From: Massariosphaeria phaeospora
Taxonomy: Eukaryota > Ascomycota > Dothideomycetes > Pleosporales
NCBI GenBank assembly: GCA_011032825.1
Contig: JAADJZ010000024.1
Span: 496,001-560,000, forward strand
Direction of reading: 5' to 3'
DNA length: 64,000 nt
Below are positions 24,074-36,589 of the stretch, piece by piece. The translations under genes and the position numbers were made by a program. Every line of letters starts with the position of its first letter. The first letter of the stretch is position 1. The notes beneath the pieces are model-generated. The model was not told the origin of the DNA and did no database searches. It saw nothing but the letters and a program-made list of their open reading frames with translations.

Positions 24074-24789
24074 GATGGGCGTCGGCGCAAAGGGGGAGGG
24101 CGTGGCGATGCGCGGTTTAGGGGGGCAGCCGCGGCGAAAGACGTGCGCGCAAAAAGGCTAGTGAGGATATAGGATGCAAGAGGATAGTTTAATGAGCGTC
24201 ACAGCGTGACTATGAGACTTTCCCCTTGGCCGGCGACGGTCAATGGCGGATAGCACGGCCAAAGGTTGTGTTTGTTGACAATCCAATGATGCCGACAAAT
24301 TCTTAGTGGCTCGGTTCCCCTGCCAGGCCCCTGTCTGCGGGAGGCTGACCAATCAGAGTAGACGCCAAAATATGTCGCGGCAGTTGGTCTCCCCATCACT
24401 CGCGCGTGCCCAACGGGCTTCCAAGACCTGTCCGACTGTAACTATTGCTTTTCCTAACATCTCGTGGGCAAATCCAGATTTCGATGCCTTTACCCATACA
24501 CAAGACGAACTCACGTTAGTTTTGTACTCTGCGGATACTCTAGAGATTGCTTGATAATCAAAGTCTTGGTTCTCTACTCCTAAAATGCTACCCAATGCCT
24601 GTTCAAAGTATTTGCCTCTTAACTGAGACCTTCGTATAGATATAGTAAATAGTGAATGTAGGGTATCATACTATCGCATGTTAGTCTCGGTCTTTGACAA
24701 AGAATCAAGTCAATTACTTCTACACATCAATATTTAGAAAGATTCCTGAAACTGCTTGGATATAAACAAAATATCGAAAGTCCTAGAGC
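24074..24789. other. Promoter of ERG4 and 3' region of the RBR gene
   Basis: 716 bases between two minus-strand genes. AT-rich in the half nearer the RBR stop, consistent with a 3' UTR. No gene seen. Confidence 0.5.
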
Positions 24790-27097
24790 TTAATCCCTAA
24801 TCCTGCTAGTATGGTACCGGCAGTTCGTCTTATGCGCCGTATTGCCTTTAGTCCTGATCGCATTATACGGAGCGAGACAAACCCAGCAGAACTCGTGACG
24901 GCATCGAAAGCCTGGCACAATGTCAGCTAATCCAAAGCGGGTTATCTAGGTATCTCTGGTAGGGAAACTTACAGGTCATGTGGTCGCAACCATCGTTCTT
25001 CTCGATGTTGTAGACACAGTTGGCGCCCGGACATTTCTTGGTGAACTTTCCAATCGCCAGCACACTAGCCGCTTCCTGTTCCCTCTGATCCTTCTCTTTC
25101 TGGCCACTCTTCCTGTACGTGTACTCCTCGCATGTCTCGCCTTCGTGCCAGGCCGTATCGTGGATCACGCAGACTCTGAATCCGCAAGCGACGCAAGTGA
25201 ATATGTTTCCCTCCTCGCCACTGTCATGGATCTGGCCGGATGTGCATCCTTGTGCCCTGCACCACCGGAAGTTGGGGTCATCGTTGAGGGCGTCGCGGGC
25301 GGAGAAAGTATCGAATTGCTCGAAGACCTCCTGTGACGCGTATTGCTGGACCTCGTGGTGCTTCAAGGGTACTTTGCACTCGTTTCCTGGACACCTGATG
25401 TTTCTCCAACCTTTGCCTTGTAGTTCGGAAGCGATCCAGCCGGCAAAGCAGCTAACGCAAGTCTCAGGTTCATGGGAGCAGTCTGGAAGAGCTGGGAAGT
25501 CAGGGATTGCAACCATATCGCCGCAGACTGCGCATTCCCTAGACCGAGCCATGGATTCCTGCCGCTGCTGCTCCTGCTCCTCTTCGTATAGTAACTGCGC
25601 CATTACCCAATCTTCACGCTCTTGCCGAAGTCTCTCATCTTCCAATCCTAACTGTCCACCGTAAGCTGCCTGCTGCAGCTGCTGTGCTAGACTTTCATCG
25701 TCCTCGGTGTCAGGGAGGGAATTGTCTAGGTCAATCTCAATGGGATCTTCCCGTGTGCCACGATAGGTCCGACGTCGGTTTAAGATAAGTTGATTTCTTG
25801 GACGAGTCCTTCTCCTCGATGGGGTAGGAGAGGCCGGAAAGTAGATCTCCTCGTCATCCGATTGGTCTTGAGTATCATTATCCTCTTGCTGTTGTAGCTG
25901 TTCCGCCATCATGCGATCCAGTTCCTCTTGAACACTAGGCGTAATCTTCTCAACCTTAACTGCAGCTCGCGGTGTCTCGGGCGATACTGTCCGGCTGCGG
26001 TCTTCTTCCATAGAGTCATAGTGACTGAGGTCAGGATAATGAACATCCTCAACAGGACTTGGTTGGCGATCTGGCGTGTATGAATAGCGACGAGTCCTCC
26101 GTCTATGCCGGTTGGGTGGATCACCATTTGATTTGTTGATATCAATTGCGTGGTCTACGCGATACCGAGCTGTGTTTTGATCCGCTCGGTTATCCGGTAT
26201 TTGTTTACGTTTGATCTCTACGCTTTGCACCGGATACGGTCGGGAATGCTCCCTTTGTAGTCGACGTGCATGACGAGTCACAACCATATCAGTAGCGTCT
26301 CCTACGGGAGAGGTTGTAGAGTTGTGTGGTAGTAAGATACCTGACGTCTCCGCTGGAGGTGATGGAAGGGACGTAGGTGTTTCGGATGAGGAAGGATCGA
26401 CGTGCGCTAATCTCAGTCTAGCAAATCTCTCTGCTAGTGCATCACTTCCAGTATTGCCTTTACCATAAAACCGAACTTGGTAGTCTGGTGAAAGCGAAGC
26501 TGTTGAGATTGGGCCTTCGAGGGATATTGAGTCTTCGGGTGAAGGTATCCGATAGGGTAGTTGCGTCAAACGCTGAGGGTTCGCATCACTGGGGGGTGGA
26601 GAAAGGCTAGCGGAAGAAGTAGCTGGTCGCAGATGCGCGACACTGTCAAACCGAAAGGGTCGTCTACTGAACTTCCCTCGTGAAACGGGGGAAGGCGGCG
26701 GTGTAATATGGGCTGATACATGACTTTGTGCGACGTGTGACAGCGAATCTGACTGTGGGGCAAAGATGGTTGAGACCGTAGGGGATGGCGACAGAGGCGG
26801 TGATAGGGGAAATGTTGCGATCGGTGATTCGACAGGGGACTGGATGTTGAGGATCGATTTCTTCTTCCCAAAGAAGCGCCGTTGTGGTTTTGGAGGTCGT
26901 TCTGGAAGTTCGGATGGGAACACGCTAGGTAACAGTTGTCCTTGGAAAATATGTGGCCTAGAAACAACAGATGCGAGTGCCGCAGCCTTGTACGGAGGAA
27001 ACGTCGTAGATTCGGTGTTGTAATCAGTGAGTTGAAAGGCTTCAGCCGTAACAGCCTGTTGATCCGAGCCGGCAGCCTTGGATTGGTTGGATCCCAT
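24790..27097 (-). CDS. RBR-type (RING1-IBR-RING2) E3 ubiquitin ligase
   Basis: Exons 27097-24973 and 24911-24790 encode 748 residues. The only in-frame ATG after an upstream TGA gives MGSNQSK, a textbook N-myristoylation sequence (Gly2, Ser6, Lys7). Residues 10-500 are disordered and rich in Ser, Pro and Arg/acidic patches. RING1 starts at CAVCGDMV (about residue 522), the IBR lies near 590-660 (RWCRAQGCTSG, FTCVACGFRVC), and RING2 starts at KCPGANCVYNIEKNDGC. The Cys in NDGCDHM (about 704) fits the catalytic thioester Cys. A 61-base intron splits MTC from FRCRHEFCWVCLAPYN; without removing it RING2 would be cut. RBR ligases pass ubiquitin through that Cys. Substrate unknown. Confidence 0.9.
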
Positions 27098-27991
27098 CAC
27101 GGATCAGATAACAGAACGCAAGTTGTAGGCAGCGCGTCGCACGTGAATATCAGTATCAACCCAACAACCGTATAATACCGGAGGTTGGATAGCGATATGT
27201 AAAGAGTGTTGGATGGTGGAAGAAGAAACTGCGTGGGTTTTGGGTACCTTATCAGACAGACAAGGCTCCGGTTGCACAGCACACGAGGCTGGATCCTCAG
27301 GCACAGTTGCAAGTTGCTAACCAATAGTTGCGAGTTAACTGTGCGCGGGGGCTTAGGCTGGAGAGCGCAGCCCCTCTTCTATCACGAAGCGCTGGCCAAT
27401 CGTGGTGGTGAAACCATGGGAAGGCTGCGAGGCAGTTTCCATCGCCGTCATGCATTTTCGACTGTCGTGAATCTTCTTCGATTTTATTGACAGACTAGCT
27501 AGGCGGCAGGCGGTAGTACTTGTTTCCACGGTTCAGACAGATGAAAAGTTGATGTCGCGCCCGCGGACAAGCGAAGACGGTTCACCCCTTTCCCGATCCG
27601 GACTAACTCGACCCATCCATTCACCAGCCCCTTTGGGCGGCCCCAAGCACTCCACTTCCTATCCTCTCCCCACAACCTTCAAAGCGAAAACATTTCCAGC
27701 AACCAAAACAACCCGCGGCCCGAGCCGTAGCGTCCCACGCAATACCATCTCAAAAAAACTCTCTCACTGGTCAACACCATGATGCGATGCGATACCTTGT
27801 TTAGGATTCGACTTCACAAATTTAGGCTCAAAACCTCTTATATCCAGATTAGTTCATCAACACTGAAAATTCAGGTAGTGATCACTCGATCGTACTTGAC
27901 AAGAACCCAAACGACAGTCGAAGAAACTTGATTCTTTCTAGTCACTACCGTATAGTTCACATACAAAAAGGGTGCCCGATTCCACCAACCC
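27098..27991. other. Intergenic, no gene recognised
   Basis: Promoter side of the RBR gene and 3' side of the transporter gene. Short frames only. Confidence 0.5.
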
Positions 27992-29657
27992 CTAATGAAC
28001 GACCTCAATCTTCCCAGTCTCAAGATCCTTGCCCTTGAAAGTTTCCGACTCGCCAGCAACATCGGATGGCTCATCGAGACCAATACGAGTCTCGTTGAAA
28101 GCGTCCAGCTCCTTTGCCTTGACCAAGTTCAGATAGATGGGGTACGAGTAGGCAATCAGGAAACCAGCCAATGGAACACTCATAGCGACGCGAGCATTCT
28201 TAGCATCCACCACCGCGCCGACCATCGGTGGGAAGACAGCGCCACCGGATACCGACGCGACGAGCAGGGAAGCACCGCGCTTAGTGTGACGACCGAGGCC
28301 ACGGAGCGAAAGCGAGAAGATGGTGGGGAAGATGCAAGACTCGAAGAAGAGGACGAGACTGAGCATGGCGATCGCGGTGTTGCCGTGGGTGCCGATAGAC
28401 GCGGATATGAAGATGATGATGCCGGTCATGTAGACTATGAGGATATGGCGTGGTCGGACCCATTTCATGAGCAGGGAAGCACTGAATCGCCCGATAGCGA
28501 AGAGGCCTTGTGCAACGGCGAGTAGATTGGAGCCATCGGCTGAAGAGAGGGACGGCTTTGCTTCAGTCACGTAATGGATGAAGTATCCTGCGATGGCGAC
28601 TTGAGACCCAACGTAGCAGAACTGGGCTATGGTACCCCAGAAAAGTGTGTACTGTTGTCGGAAGGGCTTGTCCTTGTAACCGGTGTCACCTGCAGACTGC
28701 TCACTCTGCTCGGCCATGTCTGCGTCGGTAACTTCGGGGATAGGCGCGAAGAAGAAGACCACCGCGAGGAGGAAGACGAAGATGGCTATGCCAAGGTACA
28801 CCCATTGGACGCTTTGCAGACTGTTGCTGTCCTCACCTTTGACGTTCTTGAAGATCACAAATGAGGCAAGAACACTGGCTATGATTAGCTTGAGACTACA
28901 AGGTCGAAGCAAGGGCTCTTACGGTGCGACGACTGATCCAATGGCCTGAAAGGCTTGAGCCAAGTTGAGACGCAGTTCTGAATACTTCGGTGGACCACAT
29001 GTGGCGATGAAAGGATTGGCACTGGTTTCCAGAGTCGATAATCCGGAGCCTACGACGAACATGGCTCCGCAAAAACCTCCAAAAGATCTCTTCACCCCGC
29101 TAGGCCAGAACAGCAAAGCACCAACGCCGTAGATGGAGAGGCCGGTGATGAAAGTCCACCTGTAGCCGAATTTGCGCACAATCCAGCCAGAATATGTGAG
29201 AGGCTGGAATCTACCGTCAGTCGAGTCACCTAAACGTGATGTAGTTGAAGAGCTAGACTCACCCCAACGAAATAGGCACCAAAATACGCAGCCTGAAGGC
29301 CTGCAGACTGAGCTGCAGAGATGTGAAGCGTTTCTTGAAAATGCTTGTTCAGCACGTCCAATAGTCCTGGTTCTCTGTCAGTACTCCACTCGTCGTTACT
29401 TCCTGATGATAAGCCCTGGAGATAGACGAACCATATGCAAAACCCCACATGAAGAACAATATCGTAACAAGAGATACAGGAATGATGGATTGTCGAGTTG
29501 TGATCTCCGCAGCGCCTGTCACAGCGTGGTCATCGACACCATCTCGATGCCGAGCATTCTGGATAGCTTCAACTGCAGAGGGACGGCGGCCAGTACTGTC
29601 AACAGAATTCCGTCGTGGCGGCTCCGCTTTGGAACCGAAATTGAACTTGAGCCCCAT
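27992..29657 (-). CDS. MFS transporter of the FHS (fucose/glucose-galactose permease-like) family
   Basis: Four exons (29657-29432, 29366-29263, 29203-28923 and 28874-27992) encode 497 residues. The start is the first real ATG, MGLKFNFGSK. After a hydrophilic N-terminus come helices with FHS features: FFMWGFAYGLLDVLNKHFQ, AAYFGAYFVG, GLSTLETSANPFIATCG and LNLAQAFQAIGSVVAP. The second half includes QFCYVGSQVAIAGYFIHYV and FFESCIFPTIFSLSLRGLG, also typical. About 12 membrane helices are expected. Homologues move hexoses or fucose by H+ symport; many fungal members are uncharacterised. Each of three short introns (48-65 bases) restores conserved sequence. The C-terminal tail is acidic. Confidence 0.88.
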
Positions 29658-31124
29658 AGCAGAGAACGTGGATATACTGTTCAAGGGAAGAGGTGTTTGA
29701 GTGCGTGATAAGAGAGCTGTAGGGAGAGAGGAGGGGTTGAGTCGCTGCTGCCAGTCTTCTAGGGGGGCTTGCAGTTACTTATATAGGATTTGGAGGTCAA
29801 GATGTCGACCATGTGGTTGATACTTATCCTTAGCACCCCAAACTTCCAGCCAATGGGACGCATCATCGGAAGCAGCATCTTGGCTGCATACGATGCTATA
29901 CGGTATTCGATCTTGGTAACATGGAGCGGTCCAGCAATAGGCCCATGTTGGCCCTACAAGCCTTCACAATGCAGCTGTTGCCCTGCTCCTCAACAAACCG
30001 TTCGATGCACTACTGCGCCCCCCGCATGAGCCGCCCAGCTATCGTCGGCTCTATGTCGGACCTGGAGATGTGGAGAGCGGGACGACTATTTTAGTGGTCG
30101 TGGAGAATCTGGACGCACCCCGCTTCCCACCAAAGAGGCATTACAGCATCAACTGTCAAAATTCGCCACGTTCTAGAGTCAACGTAGGTAGGCGACCCGA
30201 CGTGTTCGCATGTGCCCAGGTGCTGCCCACACCATGTGCGCGAAATAATACAATAGGATTATGGTTGAGCTGACTGTGGAGAATACATGCAATATCCCAT
30301 TCAGTGAGGATTTGCTGGTGCCGGATTGACCGTGAAAATTGCAGATCACTGCACACATGTTTCTCTGCTTTCTCCACGCGCTGTGGTCTCTGACGGATTC
30401 CATTGACTTGTTGTGTATAGTAATGGTCCTAAGGCTTGACGGGCACTCTCGGCTCAACAACGCGACGCAACAGGAGTCTGGTAGAGTTTTCCAGTTGCAT
30501 TAGTCGGCAAGATTCGCCGCAGATAGCCTCGAGCGGTCCTTGGGGTCCATGGATCAAAGCCATCAGCCCATTTTCACTCCGAAGTGGTGCCGGATGGCCG
30601 GTTCAACAGTCTGTCCTAGCGTGCTTTCGCAGAAGTTGACCAATAAAATCTAGACGCGCGACAAGCATCGGGCCTTTCGAGTGAGGTTGAACCCAGATGG
30701 TGTGGCGCACAGACGCCATGCGCCAGGAATATCGGGGTGCCAAGTATCATCATGGCAGATCGGATAGTTAGCGGTTCCACTTTGAGCCTCATGTATCCGA
30801 CAGCGCTGCTGCAAATTGTGAAGGTGGCTTGCTGCAATAATGGAGGCTTAGAGCACGTTGAATTTCGTCCTCTGGGGTTTCTTATCGTCGTGAGACTGGC
30901 TTGTGTGGAGGACTGGGGTTCCACGCTACCTTCCCCGCTGGTATGTTGAAGACGAGTGTACCAAGCACTGGGCCCAGTGTCATGAACTTCCCCGGACTGT
31001 CCTCGAAAGCTGGGGTCTGTCACTAGAGTCCTGCCAGTATCAAATTGAGTCTCCGGGGTGCTACTGCGATCGTCATCGTGGAGCATGAATATACCATGTT
31101 TGACCGAGACATAATCTTGTGTAC
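29658..31124. other. 1.5-kb interval, no gene recognised
   Basis: Promoter of the FHS transporter and 3' region of LIP2. A 156-codon minus-strand frame (30616-31086) has no similarity I can identify and an unremarkable composition. Confidence 0.45.
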
Positions 31125-31841
31125 TCAGCTCAGAGGCCCTCCATAATCATACTCACTCCCATCTTGAGACTCAGTCTCTTCAACGCCCAACTTTCGGCCT
31201 AACTCTTCAACAAACGCTTTGCCCACATTCTCTACAGTCTCGCCCTCCACGCCCTCTCTTTCAAAACTAGTCGTCTTCTTGCCCTCAAGCCCACAAGCAA
31301 CTATGCGGTCAAACCACCAGAGCTCCGTATTCACATTGAGACCCACCCCATGACTAGTGATATGCCTCCGCATATGCACCCCAATCGCCGCTATCTTATG
31401 GTCTGGCGAGGTCCAGACGCCCGTATTCTCTGTCGTCATAGCTTTGACGCCGTACCTAGCGCAAGTCGCTATCAGACTCTTCTCCAGCATACAAACGTAG
31501 GATTTCGGCGACAGCTTATGGGCGCGTAAGTCGAGGATCGGATACGCGACGAGTTGGCCAGGCCCGTGGAATGTTGTCTGACCGCCTCGTAACGCCTCAA
31601 CGAAGTCGGCGCGCCCATTGGCGCTGAGGAAGTCTTGCTGCTTCTGCGAAATCGTACCGACTTCTCTGCGACCACATGTGTACACGGGCTTGAACTCGGC
31701 GGTTATGATGTGCGGCGGGGGAGCAGCGAGGTTCGATGGCGGCTTTGATGCTAGGAATCGAGCGACAAGATTCTCTTGCAGCTTGGCAGCTGTGGCATAA
31801 GGAACCACAGAGGGTATATGGATGTGGATGAGAGGCCGCAT
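31125..31841 (-). CDS. LIP2: Octanoyl-[acyl-carrier-protein]:protein octanoyltransferase (LipB/Lip2)
   Basis: Single exon, 238 residues. The LipB fold is shown by EFKPVYTCGRRE, the GGQTTFHGPGQLVAYPI substrate loop, and the catalytic pair: Lys in DHKIAAIGVHMRR and Cys in RIVACGL. HGVGLNVNTELWWFDRI matches the family's central strand. The enzyme transfers octanoate from mitochondrial acyl carrier protein to the H protein and E2 subunits, the first step of lipoic acid synthesis. The N-terminus is short and only weakly like a mitochondrial presequence. Divergent from POP7 across 208 bases. Confidence 0.92.
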   Translation of the reverse strand: MRPLIHIHIPSVVPYATAAKLQENLVARFLASKPPSNLAAPPPHIITAEFKPVYTCGRREVGTISQKQQDFLSANGRADFVEALRGGQTTFHGPGQLVAYPILDLRAHKLSPKSYVCMLEKSLIATCARYGVKAMTTENTGVWTSPDHKIAAIGVHMRRHITSHGVGLNVNTELWWFDRIVACGLEGKKTTSFEREGVEGETVENVGKAFVEELGRKLGVEETESQDGSEYDYGGPLS

Positions 31842-32049
31842 GGGGCTTGTGAGGTGATATTACTGGGTGATGGTCATGATAAAGTTCGTTTGGCATCGCG
31901 TTACGGTAAAGGCGCGTCATGCGGTCCGTGTAAATAATGGTTATCGATAAGCTCCGAAGAAAGTTCGCCTGGCATCGTAACCAACTTCGCGACTGCACTG
32001 CTAGCTAGTCGCTCGAGCTTCCTCAACAAAGGACTCCTTTCCCGCCAAC
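31842..32049. promoter_or_regulatory. Compact bidirectional promoter of LIP2 and POP7
   Basis: Only 208 bases separate the two divergent start codons, so both genes must share this promoter. Confidence 0.6.
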
Positions 32050-33101
32050 ATGGAGAGAACCAAAGCCCCACATCAGGGTAAAAAGCGAGGGAATGATGGC
32101 AAGGAGAAACCACCAGCCGATCCCGCAGCACCAACACAACGAGATCAAGAACAGCAACCGCAAGCCGACGCTCCCACTACAGAGCAAACCATACCAGAGG
32201 CTCAATCACAAGCACCTACCCGCGATACTTCCGCCCTGGAAACCAAGGCAAGCGCGCCGGCAAGCCGCAAGAAGCAAAAGCACACCACACCCAACCCTCC
32301 ACCACCACCACCCCACCGCGAACCCCAGCCGAACCCGCAACCCAGAACCAAAAAGCAGAAGCACGCAAGACTACCCGACAGTAAGCCCTCCCCTCCCCAC
32401 CCAACACCACCCCCGCACCAACTAACCACAGCCTCCCAGACACGTCCATCACCAAACGCCCACTCCACCACCCCCTAATCCCCACGCCCTTCGCCAGCGC
32501 CAGCGCCAGCGCCCCAAAAACCCTCTACATAACCGCCTCCTCGCCCTTCATCCCCGCCATCAAGCGCATCCGCCGCCTGCTCGCCGAAACCGCGAAGCGC
32601 GCCCAGCAATCGCGCGCCGCTGCAGCTAACAATGCGCGCTGGAAGCCGCAGCCGCAGGCAGAGCTGCAGCCGAACGGGCGGCTCGCGCCCCAGGACGTGG
32701 AGCGGCAGATTGCAGAGGGGAGCAGGGAGAACAACGGCGGGAGCGCGGCTGCAGTGGGCAAGGGGCAAGGGAAGGGCGCAGAAGAAGAGGAGGAAGTGTA
32801 CGTGAAAGCCACCGGCCGCGCGATCCCGCGGGCCCTAGAAATCGGCGTGTTTTTCCAGAAGGAGTCTGATTGTAAAGTGCGGGTGGAGATCGGGTCTGTG
32901 AGCGCGATCGACGACATTGCGGTGAAGCGGGAGAGGGCGGAAGAAGCGGGCGCGGCAGACGGAGACGCGATGGACGTTGATGGCGACGACGAGGCAAAGC
33001 CGCGGAAGAGGAACGGGAAGAAGAAGTGGAAGGAGGAGGATATACCGGAGACGCGGGTTCGGACGCTGAGTTCTGTAACGGTGGCGGTGAGGTTGAAATA
33101 A
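32050..33101 (+). CDS. POP7: RNase P/MRP subunit Pop7 (Rpp20, Alba-like)
   Basis: Exons 32050-32380 and 32440-33101 encode 330 residues. The Alba-type domain is split by insertions: TLYITASSPFIPAIKRIRRL is the first strand-helix, VYVKATGRAIPRALEIGVFF the second, and VRVEIGSVSAIDDI plus TRVRTLSSVTVAVRLK the final strands. Pop7 pairs with Pop6 to bind the P3 helix of RNase P and MRP RNA in nucleolar tRNA and rRNA processing. The first 110 residues are Lys/Pro/Gln-rich and disordered, and acidic inserts make it larger than yeast Pop7 (140 residues). The intron (59 bases) uses the acceptor at CTCCCAG; the AG eight bases earlier would give the wrong frame. Confidence 0.85.
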
Positions 33102-34312
33102 TGGATGCATGGCTTCAGGATAAGGCATGGGGTGTTGTAGAACGAACGGTTTAGGGAGGGAAGGCGCGTCGATACGGCTGCCAGTGCATGTGGAGCAGCG
33201 CAGCAGCAGCAGCAGCGCATACATGATAATCTACAGATAGCAGAGAACCACACTTATCCAGCAACATTACAAACATATCACAATTGCTAAAGTTGACAAA
33301 TATATATATCATTGAAGTTGAAACCTCATACGCACCCCACCCCAATACTTCCACACTCTCATCCCCGATCCGATCCGATCCCCTAATCCCTAACCTAATC
33401 CAAAACAGAAACGAAGTAAAAAAAACTCACATCCCCCAAGAACAAAGGAAAGAAAAAAGGCAGGTCCCGTCCCGCCCAGACAAAGTGTCCAGCTACAGAA
33501 GCAGAGCAAGGGAATTAACATGCCCTGCGAGGCCTAGCTTTCCCTGCCAACGGTTTGAAACCCTCCAAGTCCTCCTTGTTTCCGAGAAAAAGCATAACGC
33601 AGAATCGCCAAAAACACGACTCGAATCGAATGGACATGACGAAACAAAACGGACGCCCCGCCGAAGCGTTTGTTTCCGAAACGCCTGATGCCTAGTAACA
33701 TCCGGACATTTTCCGCAGAAAGACGAGAAGAAGAAAAGGAAGAAGATTGTGTTCGTAGAGAACGCGGCTTTTCCCCGCCCAGAAAGAATGATGGAGGTAT
33801 AAAAGACCATGATAGTAGAGGCAAGGAAACGGTTGTGTAGGTAGGTAGGGGTATGCATAATCGTGGTAGATGTGATGAGGTTGTGTAGTTTCCTCGCGGG
33901 CGTTGGTGCACCAATCGTGCGGTTTCAATCAATCGTGGTCGGCCCCCTCTCGTGATTGATAATTACTTCTTTTCAAATCAGGCCTATATGGCCCTGCTTC
34001 CAGTGTCTAGTGCAATCGTCGGATATATCGCCGACTCCAATATCAATCAAGTCGAGTCGTCTAGTCATGCTTTGATGGCGGTAAGATGGGCGTTGAGCTT
34101 GCGGGCTGAACGGAGTTGTGATGTTCGAGACCTCGAGATGCATTCTCTGCATCGGCCCAGCAGCTGCCAAACATGAACAGGTTGTGCACCCAACTCAGAT
34201 ACAAATATTGCACCACTGTTGACATTCCTGCTTCCTTCTCTTAGTGTCTACCTCCCCAGAAGCAGCGGGCGTCGGGCTATATGGTAGTGAATACCACCCA
34301 GCCCTTTCTTCA
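33102..34312. other. Convergent 3' interval of POP7 and the FHA gene
   Basis: 1.2 kb, relatively AT-rich, consistent with 3' UTRs. No coding frame supported. Confidence 0.5.
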
Positions 34313-36589
34313 TCATCGTTCTACCTTTGGATAGGAATTCAGCCAAGCCATCACGGCCACCCCTAATGCAACGACAGTGAGTATGGAGACAGCAGGAGCA
34401 CCATTATTGAATGCAGTATCGTTCCGATTCGATAGCCGAGTCACCAGTGCGTGTGAATTCTCCTTTGGGTCTGCCGAGTCTTCGTGGTTGATAGGGTGGC
34501 CGTTCTGCACACCAGCTCGTGCTAAAGCGCGAGCACCATCTTCTCCTATATCCTTGCCATTGATGATTGGAATCTCGCCTTCTTCCAAATCAACATCTCC
34601 AGACCCGTCGACCCCACCGACAGTCTGTCGGGTATGGTTGCTGTCACTCCGACCACGGCGCTTTGCTTCTTTAGCCAACTTGGCGTTGTCTTCTCTAATG
34701 TTCTCAACCATCTCCGCAAGGCTCTTACGATCAGCCTCTGCTGTCTCTGCTCGTTCGCGGTAAGCCTCCATTTGCTGTTTCATCTCGTTCATTTCGGACA
34801 TCATTAAATCTAATCGCTGCTGCAGGCGAGTGGCAGCGTTGTCAGTCTCGTCTGATGGCGGTGGGCCATTCTCCAAGCTGGAGGGTTCTCTCTCTTCTGG
34901 ATCAACATTCTCAGGGTCGTGAATATCCCCGTTGACCAAAGTGTTTTCGGATGTGTCCTGCTCTTTGAGTGACTCGCGTTCGAGGCGGTTCGCTCGCTCT
35001 TCGGCATCCTCCCTTGCGCGGCGCTCCGCTGTAAGCAAAGCCTCCAGATCCCGTAGTCGACTACCTTGGGTCTCGATTTCCTTCTTTGCAGAAGATAAAG
35101 CATCCGACATCGCAGACATTTGCACATCAGCTCGTACAGGTGACCCGGTCTTGGGTCGTTCGGTGTCCGATCTCTTCAGAGAAAGGCCGCGAGCATCAGG
35201 TTTCTCCGGCAAGGGCTGCTGTGGTGGTGGAGCTGGAGGCTCCGAAAACCTAGTCTTGTTCTCCTTGATGGGAGATATCTTGACCTGGTTGATGGGCGAC
35301 AGCTTAGTGGGCTCTTTCTTTGGGTCGGCATAAAGCATGGAGTTGATGTGTTGATGTGTTTGCTGGAGTTCCTGAGATTGCAGCTTTGCTGCCTTGATCT
35401 CGGCCTTCATCCACCGTTAGTGAAAATTACGAATCATGTCATGACCTCAACGTACATTAAGCTTCTTCACCACTTGTTCCATGGTGACAGGCTGCAGCCA
35501 GAAGTTCGGGTGCCTTGGTTGTTGCATGACGTTGGCGTTGTTCACCATGGCTCCTGTCGGCCCCTGGAGCCGCTGGCCATTCATCGATCCCTGACTAAGG
35601 TTACGACCTCGCATGTTAGCTAACTGCTGCTGGCCGCCGGGACCTATCATATTTGACATTTGTTGACTCTGGAGTTCTCCGAAGTTAAGGTCCAGCATGT
35701 TACCGGTGTTTGCATAGATGCCTGCATGCTCAACGCGTGCGGCGACTTTGTGATGTACGATCGTCTTCTGGTCTTCGCTAACGATGTCGATGCCTAGCTC
35801 CAGTACGTCCGTTTCCCGTAGCTCATGGGGATCTGAGTCCCGATTTTCTGGTGACAAGCGATTATGGTTGACAAACGTGCCATTCGATGACTTGACGTCT
35901 CGGATCCAGATCTTGCCGTTCCGTTCAGCCCAAATCTCCGCATGCTGCCGAGATAGGACTTTCGAGTCAAAGTACCCATTCAAAGGCGTAGGGATGGTTT
36001 TGTTGTTCGTTTGTCGGCCAATGCGGAGAACATCCGGAAAGAACGGAACAGTAATGGTTTTCCTTTCGAAAGTATCGTTCATGGGTGTTAGATGAAGTAT
36101 TGCAGGGTTTTCTTGGGTCGGCGCCCGCGGTGCACCGTTCTGCTGTTGTGCCTGTGGTGTGCCATTGTGCTGTGAAGGCACCATTGGGGCCGGCGAGTGT
36201 AAAGCGTTCATTGCAGAGGCCGCTGAGGAGCCGGGGCCAGCGGATGCGATGGACTGCGGTCGGGCGGTGGATATTCCAGCGATCGGTTCAGTTTTCGAAG
36301 GCGGCCATAGTCCTCTCGGCGCCTTTTTCCGCGCTGCCCACGTTGACCCGTCGCCAGCAGGCGAGGGCCCGACTCCGTTTGCTTGCGAAGACGACGTGGA
36401 GATGGTGGATCCGTTCGACGCCTGTGAAGAGAGGGACGACGAAGAGTTGCTGCGTTGGGCGCTCTTGCGAGGCATGAACATGCGGTTGAGGTCCTCGCTA
36501 CCCATGGGGCCGTTGGGGACGCCGTTGGCACCGCTCCATCCCTGTCGCGAGATGTTCTGGAAATTGGGGGGAGGAGCGACGGCCGTCAT
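34313..36589 (-). CDS. pro45: FHA-domain, tail-anchored STRIPAK component (PRO45/SLMAP/HAM-4 type)
   Basis: Exons 36589-35456 and 35404-34313 encode 741 residues. After a Ser/Gln-rich N-terminus, the FHA domain occupies about residues 175-290: LRIGRQ, SRQHAEIW and KSSNGTFVN are its phosphopeptide-binding signature. Coiled coils follow (EERANRLERESL and the heptad-like stretch near LQQRLDLMMSEMNEM). The last 25 residues form a hydrophobic helix (SILTVVALGVAVMAWL) before a short basic end, a tail anchor. This layout is that of SLMAP and its fungal orthologues in the STRIPAK kinase-phosphatase complex on the ER and nuclear envelope, needed for hyphal fusion and fruiting. The 51-base intron joins VVKKLN to AEIKAAK. 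An upstream in-frame ATG (36712) adds a Cys/Arg-rich stretch and was not used. Confidence 0.85.

Noticed and set aside
30616..31086. 156-codon minus-strand frame between the transporter and LIP2
   Set aside because: No recognisable motif or splice continuation.
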